Under the pieces are notes generated by a model. The model had not been told where the DNA came from. It ran no database searches and saw nothing but the letters and a program-made list of their open reading frames with translations. From assembly GCA_030147455.1 (NCBI GenBank), contig JASKZU010000022.1, forward strand, positions 1 to 7,115: a stretch of 7,115 bases of DNA, given 5' to 3'. Each line of letters opens with the position of its first letter. Positions within the stretch are counted from its first letter, which is position 1. The stretch is from Planococcus sp. (in: firmicutes) (GTDB taxonomy: Bacteria; Bacillota; Bacilli; Bacillales_A; Planococcaceae). Shown here piece by piece: positions 1 through 4,855 of the stretch. The position numbers were made by a program, and so were the translations under genes.

Positions 1-137
1 CCGCGCATCGTCATGCACATATGCGCGGGATCAAAAAACCGGGATCGAAAACTGTTACTGCGGTTGCCAGAGGTTTGTTCCAGACAGACGACATCAAACG
101 TTCTGAAGTAATTACGTATATCAACATGAACTCATAA
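1..137 (+). CDS. folE: GTP cyclohydrolase I, C-terminal end (partial)
   Basis: Only the last 44 codons are present; the gene enters from the left edge, the first full codon starts at base 3 and the stop is TAA at 135-137. The peptide reads AHRHAHMRGIKKPGSKTVT and onward, which matches the C-terminal part of FolE, where Bacillus proteins read EHMCMTMRGVRKPGAKTVT. FolE converts GTP to dihydroneopterin triphosphate, the first step of tetrahydrofolate synthesis, in the cytoplasm. The catalytic histidine corresponding to E. coli His179 is kept (bases 6-8), as is the MRG segment. The position of the zinc-ligand cysteine (E. coli Cys181) carries histidine instead (bases 12-14). The mtrB gene follows after 21 bases, as in the B. 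subtilis mtrAB operon, so the two are probably co-transcribed. Identification is firm; the function of the variant metal site is unknown. Confidence 0.93.
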   Translation, partial: AHRHAHMRGIKKPGSKTVTAVARGLFQTDDIKRSEVITYINMNS

Positions 138-158
138 ACTATAGAAACAGGTGAAAAA

Positions 159-380
159 ATGGCACACACAGAATATATTATCATTCGGGCAAAAGAAGAC
201 GGCGTTAATGTGATCGGTTTAACGCGCGGCAATGACACAAAGTTTCACCATACAGAAAAGCTGGACCGCGGCGAAGTGATGATAGCCCAATTCACAGAAC
301 ATACTTCTGCCATGAAAATTCGTGGACAAGCAGAAATCCATTCGGCGCATGGCGTCATTGAAAGCGACGCGAAAAAATAA
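159..380 (+). CDS. mtrB: Transcription attenuation protein MtrB (TRAP)
   Basis: A 73-residue protein very close to B. subtilis MtrB (75 residues), with the shared segments EDGVNVIGLTRG and EKLDRGEVMIAQFTEHTSA. TRAP forms an 11-subunit ring that, when loaded with tryptophan, wraps leader RNA carrying GAG or UAG triplets and so lowers expression of trp genes. The RNA-contacting lysines and arginine (Lys37, Lys56, Arg58 in B. subtilis) are here Lys34, Lys53 and Arg55. Residues tied to tryptophan binding (Thr25, Thr30, Ser53) are here Thr22, Thr27 and Ser50. The protein therefore looks fully functional. A modest Shine-Dalgarno AGGTGA lies at 149-154, only four bases from the ATG. It probably shares a transcript with folE. 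No obvious terminator follows. No trp gene and no run of spaced GAG/UAG triplets is visible in this window, so its targets must lie elsewhere. Confidence 0.97.
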   Translation: MAHTEYIIIRAKEDGVNVIGLTRGNDTKFHHTEKLDRGEVMIAQFTEHTSAMKIRGQAEIHSAHGVIESDAKK

Positions 381-408
381 GCGTTAATGGTGAAGGCTAT
401 ACGGCCAA

Positions 409-419
409 TATGGTATAAT
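409..419 (+). promoter_or_regulatory. Extended -10 promoter for hepS-menG-hepT
   Basis: The bases TATGG followed by a perfect TATAAT (414-419) match the TRTGN extended -10 form of sigma-A promoters. No good -35 box is present at 16 to 18 bases (TGAAGG sits at the 17-base position). This is the usual compensation seen in extended -10 promoters. Transcription would start near 426, giving a leader of about 30 bases before the hepS ATG. The 9-base unit ATATGGTAT occurs twice here, at 408-416 and 420-428. The promoter is inferred from sequence only. Confidence 0.6.
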
Positions 420-455
420 ATATGGTATGGCTAACCTACGAATGGAGCAGGCAGT

Positions 456-1232
456 ATGAACGGACAACAAATACAATCCAAATTAATCTCCATGGAAATT
501 GACGTTCTGCAGGCAGTTCGTCAACGGACACTTGACCAGTGGACAGATGGGCCGTATGTCAAAGACTCCCGTCTGTTTTTCTTGCTGCTGCCGTATTTCA
601 ACGGAGAGCAATGGTCAACCAAATTGGAGACGAGCGCAAATACGGTAGCAATCGTCTATGCGGCTCTTCACGCTCACGATAAAGTAAAAGAAGAAATGCC
701 GATCAGCAAAGAGCAGCAGTTGACGGTGCTGGCCGGCGATTTGTACAGCGGCATTTATTATCAAATGCTCGCGAAACTTAAAAATGTCGACATGGTTCAA
801 AAGCTGGCGACTGCGATTATTCAAGTAAGCGAAAAAAAAGCATCGTTCTATGAACACCGGATCCAAACTACCGAAGAAGTAGAGGAAACGGTCAAAGTAA
901 TCGAGACAGCATTGCTGAGTGCTTTTTACCAAGCGAACAATTTCAGCCATTACCGGGAGCTGATGGAATATTCGCTGTTGTTCCAACGCTATACATGCGA
1001 ACTCGAAGCATTGAAATCTGGCAAGTTCAGTTATATCCTTAATCTTTTAAACGGGACGCTCAAACACCCTTCATTTATTGAACAATGGCTGTTAGGGCGG
1101 CTGGATGCGCTAAGCGACCAAATTCTTTCTGCAGCAGCAGATTGCCAATTGGACTTTGAAGTGAAAGCCACATTGCTCGACCAAATTATTCCGCATCAGC
1201 ATAACGCTGAGCAGCTGACACGAGAAGGATGA
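456..1232 (+). CDS. hepS: Heptaprenyl diphosphate synthase component 1 (HepS)
   Basis: A 258-residue, mostly helical protein matching the HepS family (251 residues in B. subtilis), including the typical segment VLAGDLYSGIYYQMLAKL near residues 91-108. HepS is the small partner of a two-part trans-prenyltransferase. It lacks the aspartate-rich DDxxD motifs itself and is needed for activity together with HepT, encoded two genes downstream. The product, a C35 (possibly C40) prenyl diphosphate, becomes the menaquinone side chain. A Shine-Dalgarno GGAG at 444-447 lies eight bases from the ATG, and the extended -10 promoter is just upstream. The gene stops at TGA 1230-1232, and its last codons carry the ribosome binding site of menG. 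Order hepS-menG-hepT is the conserved Bacillales arrangement. HepS proteins diverge quickly, so context carries part of the call. Confidence 0.93.
   Translation: MNGQQIQSKLISMEIDVLQAVRQRTLDQWTDGPYVKDSRLFFLLLPYFNGEQWSTKLETSANTVAIVYAALHAHDKVKEEMPISKEQQLTVLAGDLYSGIYYQMLAKLKNVDMVQKLATAIIQVSEKKASFYEHRIQTTEEVEETVKVIETALLSAFYQANNFSHYRELMEYSLLFQRYTCELEALKSGKFSYILNLLNGTLKHPSFIEQWLLGRLDALSDQILSAAADCQLDFEVKATLLDQIIPHQHNAEQLTREG
1222..1228 (+). promoter_or_regulatory. Ribosome binding site deciding the menG start
   Basis: GAGAAGG lies inside the last codons of hepS. In-frame ATG codons stand at 1229, 1235 and 1238. The first touches the Shine-Dalgarno directly and is not usable with it. The third is nine bases away and gives MQKTKEQRV, which aligns with the B. 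subtilis N-terminus MQDSKEQRV. Start at 1238 is therefore preferred, with 1235 as second choice. Confidence 0.65.
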
Positions 1233-1237
1233 CGATG

Positions 1238-1936
1238 ATGCAAAAAACAAAAGAACAGCGCGTACACGAAGTGTTTGAAAAAATCTCCGGAAATTACGAC
1301 CAGATGAATTCAGTGATCAGTTTTCAGCAACATAATAAATGGCGCAAAGATACCATGCACAAAATGCAGGTTCCTGCAGGCGCTGCATGCATCGACGTCT
1401 GCTGCGGGACGGCAGACTGGACAATCGCGCTAGGTGAGGCTGTAGGGCCGACAGGAAGCGTTGTCGGGCTGGATTTCAGCCAAAACATGCTCAACGTGGG
1501 GCATGGCAAGGTCAAGCACTTGCCGCAAATCGAATTGGTGCAAGGCAATGCAATGTCGTTGCCGTACCCAGACAATTCATTTGATTTTGCTACAATCGGT
1601 TTTGGTTTGCGCAATGTGCCGGATTATGAACAAGTGCTTTCTGAGATGCACCGTGTACTGAAGCCGGGCGGCATGATTGTGTGCCTCGAAACTTCGCAGC
1701 CTGAAAGCTTCTTGTTCAAGCCGTTTTTCCGGGTATACTTCCGGTTTATCATGCCGGTTTTCGGAAAACTGTTTGCAAAAAGCTATAAAGAATATTCCTG
1801 GCTGCAGGAATCGGCTAAAACTTTTCCTGGAATGCGTGAACTTGCTGGACTTTTCAGCAAAGTCGGCTTTAGCAAGGTGAAATACAAGCCATATTCAGGG
1901 GGCGCCGCTGCGCTTCATATGGGATTGAAAAAGTAA
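1238..1936 (+). CDS. menG: Demethylmenaquinone methyltransferase (MenG/UbiE family)
   Basis: A 232-residue class I SAM-dependent methyltransferase. It transfers a methyl group from S-adenosylmethionine to demethylmenaquinone, the last step of menaquinone synthesis, at the cytoplasmic face of the membrane. Visible family marks are the SAM-binding motif IDVCCGTAD (residues 52-60), the acidic strand end GLDFS (77-81), the UbiE/COQ5 signature around GFGLRNVPDYEQVL (121-134), KPGG (142-145) and the segment KLFAKSYKEYSWLQESAK. It is close to B. subtilis MenH throughout and of normal length. The start at 1238 is chosen from the ribosome binding site spacing and the N-terminal alignment; an ATG at 1229 would add three residues. 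It sits between hepS and hepT, five bases after hepS, so the operon joins side-chain synthesis with ring methylation. The symbols menG, menH, ubiE and gerCB are used for the same gene. Confidence 0.96.
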   Translation: MQKTKEQRVHEVFEKISGNYDQMNSVISFQQHNKWRKDTMHKMQVPAGAACIDVCCGTADWTIALGEAVGPTGSVVGLDFSQNMLNVGHGKVKHLPQIELVQGNAMSLPYPDNSFDFATIGFGLRNVPDYEQVLSEMHRVLKPGGMIVCLETSQPESFLFKPFFRVYFRFIMPVFGKLFAKSYKEYSWLQESAKTFPGMRELAGLFSKVGFSKVKYKPYSGGAAALHMGLKK

Positions 1937-1942
1937 ACAAGC

Positions 1943-1951
1943 GGGAGAAGG
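1943..1951 (+). promoter_or_regulatory. Ribosome binding site for hepT, ambiguous start
   Basis: GGGAGAAGG is a good Shine-Dalgarno. Its end is seven bases from GTG 1959 and sixteen from ATG 1968. A third start, ATG 1954, reads out of frame for only five codons (MKWKR) and stops at TGA 1969-1971, overlapping ATG 1968. Spacing favours GTG 1959; alignment with MKFK and MKLK N-termini of other HepT proteins favours ATG 1968. Confidence 0.5.
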
Positions 1952-1958
1952 TTATGAA

Positions 1959-2933
1959 GTGGAAAAGATGAAGTTGAAATTGCTCTATTCCGACCTGAAA
2001 CCGGAGTTAGAATTAATCGAAAAAGAATTGGAACAGGCAGTGGATTCCGAGTCCCTTCTATTAAATGAAGCTTCTCTTCATTTATTGCAGGCTGGAGGAA
2101 AACGAATCCGCCCTGTTTTTGTTTTGCTTGCCGGGAAATTCGGCGATTACAATTTGGAACTGCTGCGTAAAGTGGCTGTACCACTCGAATTGATTCATAT
2201 GGCATCGCTCGTGCATGATGATGTGATAGATGACTCCGAAATTCGCAGAGGCCGCCCGACAGTGAAGTCTGAATGGAATAATAGTGTAGCCATGTATACA
2301 GGAGATTTTATATTGGCGAGAGCTTTAGAACGAATCACCGAAATCGGCACCCCAAAAATCCATGATGTGCTGTCAAAAACGTTGATTGAAGTTTGCCGCG
2401 GAGAAATTATCCAAATCGATCATAAATATCAGCTCGACCAAAGCTTGCGTGATTATTTGCGGCGCATTAAGCGAAAAACCGCATTGTTGATTTCCTCTAG
2501 CTGCGAGCTCGGAGCGCTGGTTTCGGGGACTGATGAAAAAACAGCCGCCCATCTGCGCCGCTTTGGATACTTTATTGGCATGTCGTTCCAGATTATCGAC
2601 GATATCCTCGATTTTACAGCAAGCGACCAAGAGCTTGGAAAACCTGCAGGCAGCGATTTTATCCAAGGCAATATTACGCTTCCTGTCCTATTTGCTCGAA
2701 AAGACGCAGAAATTTACCAGATGCTCAAAGACAATCTGAAAAAAGATGTTTCGGACGAGCAAAGAATGGCAATCGTCCAGACAATCCGCAGCAGCTCGGC
2801 AATCGATGAAGCCAAGCGGATGAGTGAGCTTTATCTTGATAAAGCGCTGCGTGAGCTCGACCATCTGCCAAAAGGCAATGCCACCAAAACGATGCGCAAA
2901 ATTGCGTTCTTTATCGGCAAGCGAAAGTTTTAG
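1959..2933 (+). CDS. hepT: Heptaprenyl diphosphate synthase component 2 (HepT)
   Basis: The catalytic subunit of the two-part long-chain prenyl diphosphate synthase, 324 residues from the GTG at 1959. It condenses isopentenyl diphosphate units onto an allylic primer to build the menaquinone tail. The family hallmarks are all visible: GGKRIRP (residues 46-52), the first aspartate-rich motif DDVID (87-91) within LVHDDVIDD, RRIKRKTALL, and the second motif DDILD (214-218) within QIIDDILDF. It ends in IGKRKF, as does the B. subtilis protein. Residues just before the first DDxxD are small (Ala82, Ser83), as expected for enzymes making long chains. Exact chain length (C35 or C40) cannot be read from sequence. 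The start could instead be ATG 1968, removing three residues. It closes the hepS-menG-hepT operon; ndk has its own promoter a few bases later. Confidence 0.96.
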   Translation: MEKMKLKLLYSDLKPELELIEKELEQAVDSESLLLNEASLHLLQAGGKRIRPVFVLLAGKFGDYNLELLRKVAVPLELIHMASLVHDDVIDDSEIRRGRPTVKSEWNNSVAMYTGDFILARALERITEIGTPKIHDVLSKTLIEVCRGEIIQIDHKYQLDQSLRDYLRRIKRKTALLISSSCELGALVSGTDEKTAAHLRRFGYFIGMSFQIIDDILDFTASDQELGKPAGSDFIQGNITLPVLFARKDAEIYQMLKDNLKKDVSDEQRMAIVQTIRSSSAIDEAKRMSELYLDKALRELDHLPKGNATKTMRKIAFFIGKRKF

Positions 2934-2940
2934 TTTGCAG

Positions 2941-2968
2941 TTGACAAATAAGTGGACAATGATAGTAT
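2941..2968 (+). promoter_or_regulatory. Sigma-A type promoter for ndk
   Basis: A perfect -35 box TTGACA (2941-2946) is followed after 16 bases by TAGTAT (2963-2968), which matches four of six -10 positions. The dinucleotide TG at 2960-2961 adds an extended -10 element. It lies eight bases after the hepT stop. Transcription would start near 2975, giving a leader of about 45 bases that carries a small hairpin. Confidence 0.65.
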
Positions 2969-2978
2969 TTTTTAAGGT

Positions 2979-2998
2979 GGGCAAAAAGCCCGAGCTTT
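2979..2998 (+). other. Two overlapping short hairpins in the ndk leader
   Basis: GGGC (2979-2982) can pair with GCCC (2988-2991) across five A residues. Alternatively AAAGC (2985-2989) can pair with GCTTT (2994-2998) across CCGA. The two cannot form together. Neither is followed by a T run, so neither looks like a terminator for hepT. They may only be chance or an mRNA 5'-end stabiliser. Confidence 0.25.
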
Positions 2999-3019
2999 CT
3001 AACAGAGGAGTGTTCAATC

Positions 3020-3466
3020 ATGGAAAAAACATTTTTAATGGTCAAACCTGATGGCGTTCAGCGCAACGTAATCGGTGAAATCGTTTCACGTTTTGAGAAA
3101 AAAGGGTATCATTTGGCAGGCGCTAAATTGATGCAGATCCCAACTGAACTTGCTGAAGAGCATTATGGCGAGCACAAAGAACGTCCATTCTTCGGAGAAT
3201 TGGTTGAATTCATCACTTCTGGCCCGGTTTTCGCAATGGTATGGGAAGGCGAAAACGTCATTTTGACTGCACGTCAAATGATGGGAGCAACAAACCCTAA
3301 AGATGCGGCTTCAGGAACAATCCGCGGCGACTTCGCCGTTACTGTCGGCAAAAACATCATTCACGGTTCGGATTCAGCAGAGAGCGCCGAGCGTGAAATC
3401 GGCTTGTTCTTCAAAGAAGAAGAATTGGTATCTTACGAAAAAACAATGAACAGCTGGGTCAACTAA
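3020..3466 (+). CDS. ndk: Nucleoside diphosphate kinase
   Basis: A 148-residue protein, the standard length for Ndk. It moves the gamma phosphate of ATP onto other nucleoside diphosphates through a phosphohistidine intermediate, keeping NTP and dNTP pools balanced in the cytoplasm. The active-site stretch NIIHGSDS places the catalytic histidine at residue 115. Lys9 in MVKPDGV, Arg85, Arg102 and Asn112 are also in place, and Phe57 lies in RPFFGEL. A strong Shine-Dalgarno AGAGGAG (3004-3010) lies nine bases before the ATG. It has its own promoter upstream and an intrinsic terminator directly after the stop, so it is probably mainly monocistronic, with some possible read-through from hepT. In B. 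subtilis cheR follows ndk; here it does not. Confidence 0.98.
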   Translation: MEKTFLMVKPDGVQRNVIGEIVSRFEKKGYHLAGAKLMQIPTELAEEHYGEHKERPFFGELVEFITSGPVFAMVWEGENVILTARQMMGATNPKDAASGTIRGDFAVTVGKNIIHGSDSAESAEREIGLFFKEEELVSYEKTMNSWVN

Positions 3467-3473
3467 TCCCACG

Positions 3474-3507
3474 AAAAAGCAACCGCATCTGCGGTTGCTT
3501 TTTTTTT
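3474..3507 (+). terminator. Intrinsic terminator after ndk
   Basis: An eight-base-pair GC-rich stem, GCAACCGC (3479-3486) with GCGGTTGC (3491-3498), closes a four-base loop ATCT. It is followed by nine T residues (3499-3507) and preceded by five A residues (3474-3478) that can pair with them, so it may act in both directions. It begins eight bases after the ndk stop codon. Confidence 0.95.
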
Positions 3508-3537
3508 CCAATAACTGCATACAAACTTCAATAATCA

Positions 3538-3552
3538 TTGTAAGCGGTTACT
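3538..3552 (+). promoter_or_regulatory. cre-like sequence (possible CcpA site)
   Basis: TTGTAAGCGGTTACT agrees at every position with the catabolite-responsive element consensus WTGNAANCGNWNNCW. It lies about 80 bases upstream of the aroC -10 box, in the gene-free gap after the ndk terminator. The consensus is loose and chance matches occur, and aro genes are not standard CcpA targets, so confidence is low. Confidence 0.3.
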
Positions 3553-3588
3553 TTTACGCTCTTTGGCTTTCATGCCACGTGGATATTT

Positions 3589-3603
3589 AGTTTTCTGTAA
3601 TTT
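3589..3603 (+). promoter_or_regulatory. CodY-box-like sequence upstream of aroC
   Basis: AGTTTTCTGTAATTT matches 12 of 15 positions of the CodY box AATTTTCWGAAAATT. It ends about 25 bases before the extended -10 of the aroC promoter, reaching just upstream of the -35 region, where a bound repressor could block RNA polymerase. CodY controls many amino acid biosynthesis genes in Bacillales. The motif is AT-rich, so a three-mismatch hit is weak evidence. Confidence 0.3.
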
Positions 3604-3627
3604 TAGGATAGAATTGAACAAATGCCC

Positions 3628-3638
3628 TATGGTATAGT
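3628..3638 (+). promoter_or_regulatory. Extended -10 promoter for the aro operon
   Basis: TATGG followed by TATAGT (3633-3638) fits the TRTGN extended -10 form and shares the 9-mer TATGGTATA with the hepS promoter. The only nearby TTGA-type -35 (TTGAAC, 3614-3619) is 13 bases away, too close for a normal spacer. A start near 3645 would leave a leader of about 35 bases, too short for attenuation or a T-box. Confidence 0.55.
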
Positions 3639-3679
3639 GGTACATAAATACTTTAGCACGTTGAAGGGAGAAAGCGTAT

Positions 3680-4852
3680 ATGCGTTATTTGACAGCAGGA
3701 GAATCTCACGGTCCACAATTGACCGCTATTATAGAGGGGTTGCCGGCCCAATTGCCTTTAACGGCAGAGTTAATTAACAAAGAACTTAAACGCCGGCAAG
3801 GCGGCCACGGCCGCGGCAGAAGAATGCAGATTGAGAAAGATACAGTGGAAATTGTTTCCGGCGTTCGCCATGGTAAAACACTTGGTTCACCCGTTGCGCT
3901 GGTCGTTAAAAATGACGACTGGAAGCACTGGACCAATATTATGGGCATTGAGCCGATTGAAGAAACAGACGAAGTCAAACGCCAGTTGACGCGCCCGCGT
4001 CCGGGGCATGCCGATTTGAACGGCGGCATGAAATATGGCCACCGCGACCTGCGGAATGTGCTGGAACGCTCATCAGCGCGCGAAACGACAGTTCGTGTAG
4101 CTGTCGGCGCAGTAGCCAAGCAATTGCTGAATGAACTGGGCATTAACATTGTTTCGCATGTGACCGAAATTGGCGGCATCCAAGTCGACCCGGCAAGCTA
4201 TATGGGCAAAACAGCAGATGAGATTCGCGAGATCGTCGAAAACGATGCTGTCTACTGTGCAGATCCATCAAAAACGCAGGAAATGACGGATTTGATTGAT
4301 GCCACAAAGAAAAATGGCGATTCTATCGGCGGTACTGTAGAAGTCATCGTAGAAGGAATGCCGGCTGGAATCGGCAGCTATGTCCATTATGACCGCAAGC
4401 TGGATGCAAAAATTGCAGCAGCCATCATGAGCATCAATGCATTCAAAGGCGTGGAATTTGGTTTAGGCTTTGAAATGGCGCGCCGTCCAGGCAGCGAAGT
4501 GCATGATGAAATCTTATGGGATGAAACAAATGGATACACACGAAACTCCAATAACTTGGGAGGCTTTGAAGGCGGTATGACGACGGGAATGCCGATTATC
4601 GTGCGCGGTGTCATGAAACCTATTCCGACGCTGTACAAGCCGCTTCAAAGCGTTGATATTGAAACTAAAGAGCCGTTCCAGGCAAGCATTGAGCGTTCGG
4701 ATAGCTGTGCGGTTCCGGCAGCGTCGATTGTTGCGGAGCATGTAGTGGCCTTTGAAGTAGCCAACGCCTTGCTTGATCAGTTTGATGCAGATCAATTGCC
4801 GAGATTGAAAGAAAACATCGAAAGTTATAAATCATATACAAAGGAGTTTTAA
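3680..4852 (+). CDS. aroC: Chorismate synthase
   Basis: A 390-residue chorismate synthase, the same length as B. subtilis AroF. It removes phosphate from 5-enolpyruvylshikimate 3-phosphate in a trans-1,4 elimination that needs reduced FMN and yields chorismate. Visible signatures are GESHGPQ with conserved His10, RRQGGHGRGRRM (residues 38-49), RPGHADLNGGMKYGHRD with conserved His110, ERSSARETTVR (129-139) and RSDSCAVPA (339-347). The Shine-Dalgarno AAGGGAG (3664-3670) is nine bases from the ATG. It is the first gene of the aro operon and carries the aroB ribosome binding site in its last codons. In B. subtilis the enzyme was isolated in association with a flavin reductase and dehydroquinate synthase, which agrees with its place next to aroB. 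The B. subtilis name aroF is used for the same gene. Confidence 0.98.
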   Translation: MRYLTAGESHGPQLTAIIEGLPAQLPLTAELINKELKRRQGGHGRGRRMQIEKDTVEIVSGVRHGKTLGSPVALVVKNDDWKHWTNIMGIEPIEETDEVKRQLTRPRPGHADLNGGMKYGHRDLRNVLERSSARETTVRVAVGAVAKQLLNELGINIVSHVTEIGGIQVDPASYMGKTADEIREIVENDAVYCADPSKTQEMTDLIDATKKNGDSIGGTVEVIVEGMPAGIGSYVHYDRKLDAKIAAAIMSINAFKGVEFGLGFEMARRPGSEVHDEILWDETNGYTRNSNNLGGFEGGMTTGMPIIVRGVMKPIPTLYKPLQSVDIETKEPFQASIERSDSCAVPAASIVAEHVVAFEVANALLDQFDADQLPRLKENIESYKSYTKEF

Positions 4853-4855
4853 GGG

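Larger units (their letters stand above)
3508..3679. other. Gene-free gap between ndk and aroC
   Basis: These 172 bases hold no credible reading frame. In order they contain a cre-like sequence, the perfect 8-base palindrome CCACGTGG (3575-3582), a CodY-box-like sequence, the extended -10 promoter of aroC and the aroC Shine-Dalgarno. B. subtilis has cheR at this position; no remnant of it is recognisable here. Confidence 0.6.

Noticed and set aside
440..456. Possible TRAP-binding triplets before hepS
   Set aside because: Only GAG and two CAG-type triplets occur, without the regular two- or three-base spacing or the number of repeats TRAP needs; the GGAG is simply the ribosome binding site.
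615..986. 123-codon open frame on the minus strand
   Set aside because: Antisense to hepS, with low-complexity Phe- and Arg-rich composition and no sign of a real gene.
1229..1231. ATG as menG start
   Set aside because: It directly abuts the Shine-Dalgarno GAGAAGG, and homologous proteins begin at the later methionine (1238).
2979..2998. Terminator for hepT
   Set aside because: The stems are short and no T run follows; the elements lie downstream of the ndk promoter.
3614..3638. TTGAAC as -35 box for aroC
   Set aside because: The spacer to TATAGT is 13 bases, outside the working range; an extended -10 promoter explains the site better.
3706..4179. 157-codon open frame on the minus strand
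   Set aside because: It lies wholly antisense to the well-conserved aroC, resembles no known family and has no convincing start signals. It is a shadow of the coding strand.
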